Of a DNA stretch of 64,000 bases, positions 47,231-55,193 are shown in pieces. Under the pieces are notes generated by a model. That model was not told the origin of the DNA and made no database searches. It worked only from the letters and a program-made list of their open reading frames with translations. The stretch spans positions 1 through 64,000 of IMG/VR virus record IMGVR_UViG_3300018080_000112. One strand, given 5' to 3'. The position numbers and the translations under genes were made by a program. Every line of letters begins with the position of its first letter. The stretch's first letter is position 1. The DNA comes from a virus.

Positions 47231-47938
47231 TAAACGACCACACCAGGTGCAATACTGTTGACCATACTCACCGGGCGCTCGACTCTTGACCCAACTGTGA
47301 AATCGTCCTGGAACAGGATGGTTCGAACACACCTCGTTATCACAAGGGAAAAAATCATCCACTTTTTCAATTCTTTCCTTCCAGGTCCCATCTGGCTGGA
47401 GTTCCTTGAACACACGCTTTCCTGGCTTGCCTTTAGGTTGTTCAATAGATGCCACCACAGCATCCACAATCTCCGCGTCTTCCATAGGTTCCGTATTCTC
47501 AGCCAGACCAGAAAACGGGTCCGTGTCTCTCGACAAACCGCCGGGTCGGAAATCAAGAGGCATCTGCACCTCTGGCGGCTCGCGGTCTCCAAACAACTCT
47601 CGAATAGGAGCCAGGACCTCGTTAATGTGTGGGCGCACCGCATCTTCCGCTTCACGTAGCACTTGACGCGCCATATCTGCAACTTTCAGGTCCTTGTCTC
47701 CCGGCGGAAACTCACCGCGCCGAGAGAGGCGCTTATAAGCCGCAACAATAGGTTCATCACCGGAAGGGTCTTCTGGTACTTCCCACAACGACAAAGGTCT
47801 CTTAGGAGACTCTGGCGGCTCAATTTTGACCTGTTTCGGTCGTATGAAACGCAGATCAAACTCATCTTTGCCTGTAGAGATCTCATTCATCTCCTTCACC
47901 AGGTCTTCAATCAAAGAACCACTTCTGTTCCGACTCAT
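47222..47938 (-). CDS. hypothetical protein with C-terminal zinc ribbon, 238 aa
   Basis: Helical N-terminal two-thirds with Pro-rich linkers; C-terminal FFPCDNEVCSNHPVPGRFHSWVKSRAPGEYGQQYCTWCGRLRR is a Cys4 ribbon. The stop lies inside the array 2 leader block. Unrecognised. Confidence 0.7.
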   Translation of the reverse strand: MSRNRSGSLIEDLVKEMNEISTGKDEFDLRFIRPKQVKIEPPESPKRPLSLWEVPEDPSGDEPIVAAYKRLSRRGEFPPGDKDLKVADMARQVLREAEDAVRPHINEVLAPIRELFGDREPPEVQMPLDFRPGGLSRDTDPFSGLAENTEPMEDAEIVDAVVASIEQPKGKPGKRVFKELQPDGTWKERIEKVDDFFPCDNEVCSNHPVPGRFHSWVKSRAPGEYGQQYCTWCGRLRR

Positions 47939-47951
47939 CTCTCAGGCTCCT

Positions 47952-48293
47952 TTAGCAATCCAGCGGCTCTTTTGTGAAAAGCAAAACCATTGGCGACTCC
48001 GCTCGCTGTTCTTGCAAAAGCTGATGCAAGACCAGAGCCATAGCACCAGTAAAGACAGGGGGACCAATAAGCTCTCCACACTCATCCACTACATCTTCAC
48101 AAAGCTCATCCAACCGTCGCTGAACACCCTTGATCAATTCTTCAGCTTCGTCCTCTTCCTGGAGTTCTCTCAAGTACACATGAGAAGCACCCAACAACAA
48201 CTTCAAGAGTTCTTGTCCCTCATCCAGGATCTTCTCAATGTCCAGCGCACCGTCATCCAGAGAATACTTGTCAGTCACCTTGTTGTCTTTCAT
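47952..48293 (-). CDS. hypothetical helical protein, 113 aa
   Basis: IEKILDEGQELLKLLLGASHVYLREL...RRLDELCEDVVDECGELIGPPVFTGAMALVLHQLLQ resembles the C-terminal domain of the gene at 38810, suggesting a shared helical module. Start lies in the upstream gene's last codons. Confidence 0.68.
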   Translation of the reverse strand: MKDNKVTDKYSLDDGALDIEKILDEGQELLKLLLGASHVYLRELQEEDEAEELIKGVQRRLDELCEDVVDECGELIGPPVFTGAMALVLHQLLQEQRAESPMVLLFTKEPLDC

Positions 48294-48525
48294 GATCACT
48301 TCTCCGCACCGAAAACGATGCACTCTTTGTTTTGCCCACAGTCACTTCATGGTCACCCACCGGTAAAGTCTGACCAAGCTTGGTTATCTTCCGCTGGTCA
48401 ACCGACACAGCGCCTTGTGCAAGCAATCGCCGGGATTGGCTTACACTCTGCGTCAAGCCAATTTCACGAAGCATCTGTTCAAGTATCTGGTCTTCTTCGA
48501 ACTCTTTCTTTTCTTGTTCTGTCAT
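48271..48525 (-). CDS. S4 RNA-binding-domain protein, 84 aa
   Basis: VSQSRRLLAQGAVSVDQRKITKLGQTLPVGDHEVTVGK matches the S4 domain (as at the C-terminus of tyrosyl-tRNA synthetase and in ribosomal S4), which binds structured RNA. A helical N-terminus of about 35 residues precedes it. Stand-alone S4 proteins can act in ribosome quality control; the role here is unknown. Confidence 0.78.
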   Translation of the reverse strand: MTEQEKKEFEEDQILEQMLREIGLTQSVSQSRRLLAQGAVSVDQRKITKLGQTLPVGDHEVTVGKTKSASFSVRRSDHERQQGD

Positions 48526-48547
48526 CGTAGAACCTTTCGTTGATGTT

Positions 48548-48583
48548 AGTAGAGACACACCTTTTTCCAAAGCTCTACCACTA
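48548..48583 (-). promoter_or_regulatory. class A promoter-like element
   Basis: AGTGGTAGAGCTTTGG then TGTGTCTCTACTA, 23-58 bp upstream of the S4 gene. Confidence 0.62.
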
Positions 48584-48594
48584 AAAATTCAAAA

Positions 48595-49098
48595 TTATGG
48601 TTTTGGTTGTGGATCATCCCCCCACAACAGATCCGCCGCCTTCTTGATGTTCTCTTGATGTTTCTCCGGTGACCAGTCCTTCTTCTTTCTGGTAATCGGG
48701 TCAAACCAGTCCACACGAAACAGAGAGTTCAACAACATGGCGAGAACAGAACCTTCCTTCTCCGACAACAACAAACGGTCATGAAAAAACCGCAACATTT
48801 TTTTCATCAACCCGTGTGATGGTTCGTCAATTTGCTCGTATAGCTTATACAGCGCATCAGCATCCACCAATAACGACATCGCAGATGATTGCAGTTTTCC
48901 AGACTCCGGGTCTGGCGGAAGCAAGATCGGAACAATCTTGTACGTCGCATTGTCCAGCCCCCGCGAGCCATCCGCGCCGCGATACTCCCGATCCATCCAA
49001 GCAAGCGCATCCTCCGGGCTATCAAACAAACACCGCCGTCCGTGATCGGGTCCGTCATGACCCCAGACACCCTTCCATACCAGCAATAGATACTTCAT
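48595..49098 (-). CDS. hypothetical protein, 167 aa
   Basis: MKYLLLVWKGVWGHDGPDHGRRCLFDSPEDALAWMDREYRG, then a Ser/Leu helical part with MLRFFHDRLLLSEKEGSVLAMLLNSLF. Unrecognised. Confidence 0.68.
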   Translation of the reverse strand: MKYLLLVWKGVWGHDGPDHGRRCLFDSPEDALAWMDREYRGADGSRGLDNATYKIVPILLPPDPESGKLQSSAMSLLVDADALYKLYEQIDEPSHGLMKKMLRFFHDRLLLSEKEGSVLAMLLNSLFRVDWFDPITRKKKDWSPEKHQENIKKAADLLWGDDPQPKP

Positions 49099-49126
49099 CT
49101 CGCTCTCCTTTTAGGACCCTATTGAT

Positions 49127-49201
49127 AATAAACACTCTGATCTGGAGAACTAAAGCTTTTGTTTTTCATGAGAATCTCTCTCCAGAATCAAAGTGTTTAT
49201 T
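49127..49201. repeat. long inverted repeat, 22-bp arms
   Basis: AATAAACACTCTGATCTGGA against the complement of TCTCCAGAATCAAAGTGTTT, with one mismatch and one extra base, around a 30-nt loop. The only feature of the gap 49099-49231 besides one class D copy at 49203. Confidence 0.65.
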
Positions 49202-49231
49202 TTAGGCTGTTGACTTACCTCTGAATAACAG

Positions 49232-49723
49232 TCAACCCCGTTCCGTAACACAGACTCCAGGGGGACCAATCCGCCCAATATGCGTCAAGATTTTGATCTT
49301 TGCCTTTGGCGGTTTGGCAAACCCATGCCAGCGCTGGTGGATCTTGCTCAGAACATCCTCTTCGCTCATACAAGCCTCATCTGTGAACTTGTAGCCGCGC
49401 CCTTTTGTGTTCTTCCAGACATGCAAGCCATCATGACCTTCTTTCAACAGACACCGGGTTCCAAACATCCCATGACGGGATTGACACTGTTGATCTGACA
49501 AGCGAGCTTGCTCTTCCTCCTGGTACTTCCCTTTCCAGTTCTCCGGCGTACCTGGAACAAACTGTTCACAGGTCTCACAAACATGACCATTCCCTTCCAT
49601 ATCCCCCATCACAGGACCCGCACAAGTCAAAACTTGGTTCAGCGGTGGTCCCCCCGTCATACGCTCCCCCGTGAAAAAGGGAGACATTCGACAAAACCAT
49701 CGGCTCGGTAATGGTGCGCTCAT
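49232..49723 (-). CDS. zinc-cluster hypothetical protein, 163 aa
   Basis: GHVCETCEQFVPG and QQCQSRHGMFGTRCLLKEGHDGLHVW give two Cys/His motifs; C-terminal basic AKPPKAKIKILTHIGRIG. The ATG at 49723 begins MSAPLPSRW; the longer frame overlaps the upstream gene. Confidence 0.66.
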   Translation of the reverse strand: MSAPLPSRWFCRMSPFFTGERMTGGPPLNQVLTCAGPVMGDMEGNGHVCETCEQFVPGTPENWKGKYQEEEQARLSDQQCQSRHGMFGTRCLLKEGHDGLHVWKNTKGRGYKFTDEACMSEEDVLSKIHQRWHGFAKPPKAKIKILTHIGRIGPPGVCVTERG

Positions 49724-49727
49724 ATCC

Positions 49728-49964
49728 TCACTCCTGTCTAAAAATGCGTTTGAATTGTTCAAAGGAAATGATGTCGCCAGCTTGCGGACCCACATGGAAA
49801 CGAGATTTGAGAATCTTGACCATCCCGTTGTCATCCAGTGCGCAGACCTCCGCTTTTGCGACAATCTCATAAGAGCCGCCAACATCCACATCTGTGATCT
49901 CTTTCAGCGGTTTGTCTCTTGCAGATTGTCGTAGATCAGACCTGTTCAATAGTTTGAGCGCCAT
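49728..49964 (-). CDS. hypothetical protein, 78 aa
   Basis: MALKLLNRSDLRQSARDKPLKEITDVDVGGSYEIVAKAEVCALDDNGMVKILKSRF: small beta-rich protein. Unrecognised. Confidence 0.66.
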   Translation of the reverse strand: MALKLLNRSDLRQSARDKPLKEITDVDVGGSYEIVAKAEVCALDDNGMVKILKSRFHVGPQAGDIISFEQFKRIFRQE

Positions 49965-49965
49965 C

Positions 49966-50382
49966 TTATTTCCTTTCCTTGAATGTATGTGGTTTGTCTT
50001 TCTCCGGTACGATGTGGATTTGATAGTTTCCACGATGTGGCGGAGGCAAGAACACACGGATCACGTCATAGTGTTCCGAAAAGTGTTCGCCGCTCGCTCG
50101 TAAGCTCTCTGTGTCAAAATGAATCCGTTCCAGCAACTCCATCAACAAGCCGCTGAGACGCATTGAATCAGTGATCTTCATCTGATGTTCGTAGGGGCGG
50201 ACCTCCGCGATATCCTCACAGAACTCATCCATCTTCTCTTGAAGTGCAGCTTCGCGCTCTTTGAGACCCGCAAGCTCTCGCTCTTTGTGGCGAATCTCTA
50301 TCTCCATCATCTCGATTTTGTAGCGCTGTGTTCGTATTTCCTGCGCCAAGTGCTTGGAGGTCCTGTGTAATAGATTGATCAT
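49966..50382 (-). CDS. coiled-coil hypothetical protein, 138 aa
   Basis: The first 60 residues form a coiled coil (YKIEMMEIEIRHKERELAGLKEREAALQEKMDEF); the C-terminus has strands VIRVFLPPPHRGNYQIHIVPE. Unrecognised. Confidence 0.68.
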   Translation of the reverse strand: MINLLHRTSKHLAQEIRTQRYKIEMMEIEIRHKERELAGLKEREAALQEKMDEFCEDIAEVRPYEHQMKITDSMRLSGLLMELLERIHFDTESLRASGEHFSEHYDVIRVFLPPPHRGNYQIHIVPEKDKPHTFKERK

Positions 50383-50609
50383 GACTTCCTCCCTTCAAAG
50401 AACTGCGACCACTCTTCCAGGTCTCGTTTGACGCAATCAAGAGCACCAGAGTGCCGAAGAGCGCCGCGTAGCTCACCATCCGAGAAGTAGGTCTGAGCGG
50501 TCTCCAGAATCGCCGTCACGATGTTCTGACGGTCTCCTGTGAGGGGATGCGCCTCCATGTGTTGCTTGAACTGTTCTTGAATGGCTTGCAGAGTCTCTTG
50601 ATCAATCAT
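50379..50609 (-). CDS. hypothetical protein, 76 aa
   Basis: Helical, MIDQETLQAIQEQFKQHMEAHPL...; stop overlaps the next start (ATGA). Unrecognised. Confidence 0.66.
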   Translation of the reverse strand: MIDQETLQAIQEQFKQHMEAHPLTGDRQNIVTAILETAQTYFSDGELRGALRHSGALDCVKRDLEEWSQFFEGRKS

Positions 50610-50611
50610 GA

Positions 50612-50965
50612 TCACACCTTTGGTTGATAGTGTTGACAGTTGCAGAGTTCGCCTTCTCCGACCTTCTTCACACAGCCTTGATCCCAATGCGCCACCTTGC
50701 GATGTCCACACTCCGGACACCATTCGTAACCCATAGCGCAAGGACGGGCGCAGATACCGAACACCGTAATTTCTCCCCCGCTCCCTAGCCAGCGGCGTAC
50801 CAGATCGTCACCCTTCCAATGACTCGGCATCTTCAATTGACAGCGGTCCAGCCCGGTCCCAATCTCGACACATAAAGCGTTCGCCGGTCGTCTCTCTGTC
50901 TCCATCGCGAGGCGATATTGACATGTGTTGGCGAACTCACTGAAGGCTTGCGCATCTGGTTTCAT
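50612..50965 (-). CDS. zinc-cluster protein, 117 aa
   Basis: GICARPCAMGYEWCPECGHRKVAHWDQGC and ELCNCQHY make a His/Cys-rich C-terminal half. Unrecognised. Confidence 0.68.
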   Translation of the reverse strand: MKPDAQAFSEFANTCQYRLAMETERRPANALCVEIGTGLDRCQLKMPSHWKGDDLVRRWLGSGGEITVFGICARPCAMGYEWCPECGHRKVAHWDQGCVKKVGEGELCNCQHYQPKV

Positions 50966-51189
50966 GACTCGTCATCCTCATCTTTATACGGCGGGGCGAT
51001 CTGCAAGTGAACCAACCCCACTTCATCCGGCTCTTCGTCCGTATATTCCACCAGACCCAACTCTTCATCTGGAAACTTTTCCGCCATGAAAGTATGAGCA
51101 CACGCGGTCATCTTCTCGATCATCTCCCGCGCCAGCGCTTCCTGGTTCTCGGGAAAGTAGAGATAGAGTTGAAACAGCTTGTCTTCCAT
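50962..51189 (-). CDS. tandem paralogue 1, 75 aa
   Basis: KLFQLYLYFPENQEALAREMIEKM ... EVGLVHLQIAPPYKDED: same layout as the two genes upstream (N-terminal strand, helix, C-terminal HLQI strand and acidic tail). Junctions are back to back. Function unknown. Confidence 0.7.
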   Translation of the reverse strand: MEDKLFQLYLYFPENQEALAREMIEKMTACAHTFMAEKFPDEELGLVEYTDEEPDEVGLVHLQIAPPYKDEDDES

Positions 51190-51416
51190 CAGTTTGACTC
51201 CTCTTCTGGAACGATTTGAAGATGCATAGAACCGGTCTCTTCGCTCTCGTGAAAGGTCAGTGTTAGCCCGTCATGCTCTGGGTTCTTCATCTGTCCACTA
51301 AACACCGGGTCTTCGAACTTGGAGAGGGCATACTGAACCAGGTCATACACCAGTTGGTCACCGGGTCCGCTGTGCTCCTCCGAGAAGCAAACATGGATCT
51401 GAACTGTCCTCTCCAT
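51189..51416 (-). CDS. tandem paralogue 2, 75 aa
   Basis: RTVQIHVCFSEEHSGPGDQLVYDLVQYALSKF ... LTLTFHESEETGSMHLQIVPEEESN, close to the next gene upstream. Stop and start share a base with its neighbours. Confidence 0.72.
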   Translation of the reverse strand: MERTVQIHVCFSEEHSGPGDQLVYDLVQYALSKFEDPVFSGQMKNPEHDGLTLTFHESEETGSMHLQIVPEEESN

Positions 51417-51628
51417 CAGCTTGACTCCTCTTTTGGAACGATCTGCAAGTTGATTGCTTCGTCTTCATCCCTGTGGAAAACCAGCGCATGACCTTCGTTC
51501 TTTTTGTGCGCCGCTGGACCCTTGAACTGAGAGATGGCATAAGCAACCGTCTTGCGAACCAGGTCCTCACCAAGCTCGTTCTGTTCCTCAGAGAAACAAA
51601 TGTTGATCCGAATAACCTTGTCTTCCAT
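51416..51628 (-). CDS. tandem paralogue 3, 70 aa
   Basis: DKVIRINICFSEEQNELGEDLVRKTVAYAISQF ... HALVFHRDEDEAINLQIVPKEESS. The ATG at 51628 begins MEDK; the gene overlaps the upstream stop. Confidence 0.72.
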   Translation of the reverse strand: MEDKVIRINICFSEEQNELGEDLVRKTVAYAISQFKGPAAHKKNEGHALVFHRDEDEAINLQIVPKEESS

Positions 51629-51999
51629 CAGCTTGACTCCTCTTTCAAGAGCTTTCGGCAAACATCCGCGCCATACTTACGATGAAGGTTGTCTCGGTGC
51701 TTCCGGTTCTGGTTCTGATCCCGCTCAACTCGATAGCGCTCTTGTTGGACCTCATACAACCGCTTTTTCAGAATCTCCTCCTTCTCACGAGCCTCATCCA
51801 GATCCTTCTGACTGGTCAAAGATCGACTCATCAACGCGGAGTACTTCAGAGCAACCGCTTGTTCGATCTCGTCCTTCTCCTCCGCGTGATCCTCTGTGAA
51901 CCCCCACGCCGGAACATGGCGCATCTTCCACTGTTGAACCAACTCTTTCCAGCGCTTGTGCTTCTCTGTGACCAGCTTTGTATAACTGATGTTTTTCAT
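51628..51999 (-). CDS. coiled-coil hypothetical protein, 123 aa
   Basis: Helical and basic; QKDLDEAREKEEILKKRLYEVQQERYRVERDQNQNRKHRDNLHRKYG is a long charged helix. Class C palindrome 20 bp upstream. Unrecognised. Confidence 0.68.
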   Translation of the reverse strand: MKNISYTKLVTEKHKRWKELVQQWKMRHVPAWGFTEDHAEEKDEIEQAVALKYSALMSRSLTSQKDLDEAREKEEILKKRLYEVQQERYRVERDQNQNRKHRDNLHRKYGADVCRKLLKEESS

Positions 52000-52018
52000 C
52001 GTTTCGTCTCCCGCTGAT

Positions 52019-52031
52019 GTTAGGTCCTAAC
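52019..52031. promoter_or_regulatory. class C palindrome
   Basis: Perfect GTTAGGTCCTAAC, 20 bp upstream of the start at 51999. Confidence 0.6.
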
Positions 52032-52047
52032 CCCGTGTGTTCGTGTA

Positions 52048-52533
52048 TTACTTTGCTTCCATGATCTGTTGCTGGCGGTCCTCGCTCCATCCCGCCGGGT
52101 AAGCCTGCATGGTACGATGAACCAGCTTTTGGGGGAGATCTTCGGCGAATTCAGCAAAGACACCTTCGAGGCGCTCTTTCAACTCGACAACCCGCTTGTG
52201 GGCGCGAATCTGCGCGTCAATGTAAGGTGCGTATCCCTCGAAGTGTAGCTTGGCGACCGCCTCTTGACCCGTCTCAGTCAGCCGGAAGTAATTAGCGATC
52301 TTTGTGGGGGAGGAGAACTTGCCAGCCTTGAACTCAATCAAGCCGCGTTTGGCGAGAGCTTTCAACGTAGAATCGAGCATCCAGCTTTTCCGACCATGCC
52401 ACAGACCAGGATGAACATGCGTAATCTTGAGAACGTCACGCATGGGTTCCGACAACTTGTGCGCCTTCACGGTGCGCTCGATATGGTTGTGATAAAGCTC
52501 TCGTTTTTGCTGCAGATAATCTTGAAAACTCAT
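52048..52533 (-). CDS. winged-helix-like protein, 161 aa
   Basis: PMRDVLKITHVHPGLWHGRKSWMLDSTLKALAKRGLIEFKAGKFSSPTKIANYFRLTETGQEAVAKL reads as a winged helix (helices then beta-wing ending in LTxxG), a motif recurring at 23125, 26099, 52607 and 62166. C-terminal helix Arg/Lys-rich. Likely DNA- or RNA-binding. Confidence 0.7.
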   Translation of the reverse strand: MSFQDYLQQKRELYHNHIERTVKAHKLSEPMRDVLKITHVHPGLWHGRKSWMLDSTLKALAKRGLIEFKAGKFSSPTKIANYFRLTETGQEAVAKLHFEGYAPYIDAQIRAHKRVVELKERLEGVFAEFAEDLPQKLVHRTMQAYPAGWSEDRQQQIMEAK

Positions 52534-52582
52534 GACCTGTTCTCCTGTGTCGGTCGGTTACAAAAAAGGAACGCTTAATCAG

Positions 52583-52607
52583 ATGAGGGCAAGACTTTTT
52601 TCTGACT
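52583..52607 (-). promoter_or_regulatory. class B promoter-like element
   Basis: AGTCAGAAAAAAGTC then TTGCCCTCAT, after the stop at 52607 and 50 bp upstream of the start at 52533. Confidence 0.62.
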
Positions 52608-52840
52608 CACCCGGCGAACAACTTTTTGACCAAAGAGCGCCCCTTCTCTGTCAGTGAGAACCCCGGAAGAATACGACTCTCGTGTTTTTCAATCATCCCG
52701 CGCCGAACCAGCGCTTGCACTGTTACTGTCGATGTGCGAACAGGGATCATAATCCAGCCATTCGGATAGCTGTGACCTAATTCCAGAAGCTCAACCATGA
52801 ATTTTGACAGCTTGTTTTCTTTCTGAATTTCCGGGTTCAT
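52607..52840 (-). CDS. winged-helix-like protein, 77 aa
   Basis: LSKFMVELLELGHSYPNGWIMIPVRTSTVTVQALVRRGMIEKHESRILPGFSLTEKGRSLVKKL: minimal winged helix related by pattern to the gene at 52048. The ATG at 52840 begins MNPEIQ. Confidence 0.68.
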   Translation of the reverse strand: MNPEIQKENKLSKFMVELLELGHSYPNGWIMIPVRTSTVTVQALVRRGMIEKHESRILPGFSLTEKGRSLVKKLFAG

Positions 52841-52866
52841 AACAACCTCCAATATTGTTCTGTGAA

Positions 52867-53361
52867 TCAACCACGAAACAGCGCATCTTGCGCCGGTTCA
52901 AAGGTCGCGGAAGCATCCCAACAAATCTCTGCACAGACCAGATTCCCACGCCGTGACTTGAACTTTGGTGCTCCGCACTCTTCGCAATATTCCGTCTGGC
53001 GAACCGTCCCGTACACATCCCGCATGGTGTCTAATGTGCGCTGTACAATCGCCACGATGTGACCCGTACGATTGATCCGCTTCGTGCTTGCAAGCCCCTT
53101 GTCGCCTCTTGCACTGTGATACACAGCGCAGATCTTGATTGAATCCTGAGCGCAAGAGCGAACGGTGTATGTATTGGCGCGAATGGTCGAATAAACCAGC
53201 ACCTCTACATTATCCATCCCGTGAACCATGCGACCATAAACACGCTCGCGGCTCTTCTTATCTACCTTCTGATCAAAACCAGATTCGACCAGCATACGAT
53301 GAAGGGCGACCGCCAGCTTGCCCCTGTCTGCGCTGTCATGCGGTTTGTATCGGTTCGACAT
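52867..53361 (-). CDS. hypothetical protein with zinc ribbon, 164 aa
   Basis: MSNRYKPHDSADRGKLAVALHRMLVESGF; a strand-rich middle; C-terminal YCEECGAPKFKSRRGNLVCAEICW. Class B element upstream. Unrecognised. Confidence 0.68.
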   Translation of the reverse strand: MSNRYKPHDSADRGKLAVALHRMLVESGFDQKVDKKSRERVYGRMVHGMDNVEVLVYSTIRANTYTVRSCAQDSIKICAVYHSARGDKGLASTKRINRTGHIVAIVQRTLDTMRDVYGTVRQTEYCEECGAPKFKSRRGNLVCAEICWDASATFEPAQDALFRG

Positions 53362-53399
53362 GTTCTTGCTCCCTGGAAAAAATAAATGACTCAACCAAA

Positions 53400-53423
53400 A
53401 CGAGGGCAAGACTTTTTTCTGAC
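53400..53423 (-). promoter_or_regulatory. class B promoter-like element
   Basis: AGTCAGAAAAAAGTC then TTGCCCTCGT, 39 bp upstream of the start at 53361. Confidence 0.62.
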
Positions 53424-53440
53424 TGGATCGGATCGGCGGG

Positions 53441-53992
53441 TTATCGGTCTTCTGGCTCGCAACAGAACAAACAAACCTGGTACTCTGGATCATTCAGCGG
53501 ATCAAAGACGCAAACACCAACAGGACTCTCGGAACAACTCACATCAGAGTCCACAAGGTCATCGGGGTCCGGCTCGATCTCCCAATCCTGATATCCCACA
53601 TAGTCCTTCCAGCTATCAGAGTTGACCACAGCTTCCTTCAGGAGGTCATACAACTGTCGCTGGACCCCCTTTACAATTTCCAGACCCCGCTGATACCTGT
53701 TCTTGTAGTTCATCTCGACAGCGCCGTCTCCGTTGCTCCTGGACCCCTCTTCGAACACCTCAAGACCTATCGGCGACAAACGATAGTAACCAAACCCCTT
53801 CTCTTTGTTCTCTTCCACATAACTAAGCTGTTGCAGAAACTTGAATGTGCTGTGTTCCCCGTTGACCAACATCACAACTTGAAGACCATCCGCTTCGTTC
53901 AGCCGCTCCATCAATGACCACATCTGTGCTGTGATGACCCGAATACCACCCCGGTCAAAAACTCGTCTTACTCCGTCACCCGTCTCCGACAT
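53441..53992 (-). CDS. hypothetical protein with zinc-finger tail, 183 aa
   Basis: N-terminal part with winged-helix flavour (FGYYRLSPIGLEVFEEG), then VVNSDSWKDY and ESPVGVCVFDPLNDPEYQVCLFCCEPEDR, parallel to the C-terminus of the gene at 39798. The ATG at 53992 begins MSETGDGVRRVFDRGG. Confidence 0.68.
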   Translation of the reverse strand: MSETGDGVRRVFDRGGIRVITAQMWSLMERLNEADGLQVVMLVNGEHSTFKFLQQLSYVEENKEKGFGYYRLSPIGLEVFEEGSRSNGDGAVEMNYKNRYQRGLEIVKGVQRQLYDLLKEAVVNSDSWKDYVGYQDWEIEPDPDDLVDSDVSCSESPVGVCVFDPLNDPEYQVCLFCCEPEDR

Positions 53993-54179
53993 CTTTCTTT
54001 CCTTTCTTCCTCTTGTGGCGGTACACAACATGTTCGTTCTTGTACTTCTGCGGGTCCGCCAACTCTTCCCCATGTGCAAATCTGTAGTGGATCAACAACG
54101 CCGCTTCATCCGTCCGCCAGACCTTGCAACGCGGACATTCGTAATAAGTGATTTCGTGGCTCTCTTGTCCCTTGCTCAT
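53976..54179 (-). CDS. C2H2 zinc-finger protein, 67 aa
   Basis: YYECPRCKVWRTDEAALLIHYRFAHGEEL is a C2H2-type finger (CxxC...HxxxxH), followed by a Lys/Arg-rich tail (RHKRKKGKKDVGDG). Small putative nucleic-acid binder. Stop overlaps the next start. Confidence 0.72.
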   Translation of the reverse strand: MSKGQESHEITYYECPRCKVWRTDEAALLIHYRFAHGEELADPQKYKNEHVVYRHKRKKGKKDVGDG

Positions 54180-54832
54180 CCCGAAAACAACCCCTCTTCA
54201 CCTTCCTCTTGCCATTGTTTTGTGACCCCTACCAAAGGCATATCTTTTCCTATGATCTTCTTCACCAGATGATCCGTCACATGATCGTACAGCCTGTCTA
54301 CATCTGGTTGTCCAGGATCACGGTCCACTCCATCCTCCGCTGTGTAACGCCACCGCAATTTTTCGAAATCATACAAGATGATCTCTTCATTGTACGCCTT
54401 CCCATTGACCTGAAAGACCGCCATCAGCGTCTCCCTGGCACACCAGGCAATCACCGGTATATCTCGCGTTCGAAACTTCACCATCAACACCAGCTTGTTC
54501 CCGTCTTCTCGACACTCCTCCAACGTCAACCCGTGCATTCTCAGCTTGTTCTCAAACTGCGCCGTGATCTTCCGGGTGGAGATAGGTCGCCACATACGCC
54601 CCAACCCGTTCCGGAGACACCGCTTGCAGACCCGATACCCCCCTGGTCTTTCCTCTGGGGTCCAAACCTGGTCACCCGGTCGAAAAGCACGGTTTCCGTC
54701 GCACCACAGCGGTTGCCACACTCTCTCTACGTTGAACTCTTTCGGAATGTACGGACCCCAATACGAACCGATGTGAAGAATATCCCCCTTACTTCCCCGT
54801 TGTTTCACAAATACCATCTCTTGTTTGTTCAT
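54176..54832 (-). CDS. hypothetical protein, 218 aa
   Basis: MNKQEMVFVKQRGSKGDILHIGSYWGPYIPKEFNVE, a Cys pair in YRVCKRCLRNGLGR, then an alpha/beta part ending EEGEEGLFSG, resembling EDGLFSE at 19175. Unrecognised. Confidence 0.68.
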   Translation of the reverse strand: MNKQEMVFVKQRGSKGDILHIGSYWGPYIPKEFNVERVWQPLWCDGNRAFRPGDQVWTPEERPGGYRVCKRCLRNGLGRMWRPISTRKITAQFENKLRMHGLTLEECREDGNKLVLMVKFRTRDIPVIAWCARETLMAVFQVNGKAYNEEIILYDFEKLRWRYTAEDGVDRDPGQPDVDRLYDHVTDHLVKKIIGKDMPLVGVTKQWQEEGEEGLFSG

Positions 54833-54854
54833 CTCGCAATCCCCTGTAACAGCA

Positions 54855-55193
54855 TCATATATGCTCCCGCCAAACCAGCGGAACCTCTTCCACACAAACG
54901 CCACGACAAAACATCAACGTACCCGGAGAAACCGGTATATCTGGATAACAGCGCTTCGCGAACTGAATCAGTTGCTTGTAGAACGCACTTTGCTTGTCCA
55001 TATCCTCCGGGTGTTGCGCATCATACTCAGCTTCCCATTGGCGCAAGTCATCCAACAAAGAACCCCACTTGTCCCGCAACTCAAACGCCAACTCCCGATC
55101 TATCGTTGCATAGAAGTGCATACAGGTCTCGTAATCGTATCCGTTCACCAGATAGACCACCGGTCCACTTACGTCTGTTTCTTTCTTGTCCAT
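54855..55193 (-). CDS. hypothetical protein, 112 aa
   Basis: PVVYLVNGYDYETCMHFYATIDRELAFELRDKWGSLLDDLRQWEAEYDAQ; helical C-terminus with CRGVCVEE. Start overlaps the upstream stop. Unrecognised. Confidence 0.67.
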   Translation of the reverse strand: MDKKETDVSGPVVYLVNGYDYETCMHFYATIDRELAFELRDKWGSLLDDLRQWEAEYDAQHPEDMDKQSAFYKQLIQFAKRCYPDIPVSPGTLMFCRGVCVEEVPLVWREHI

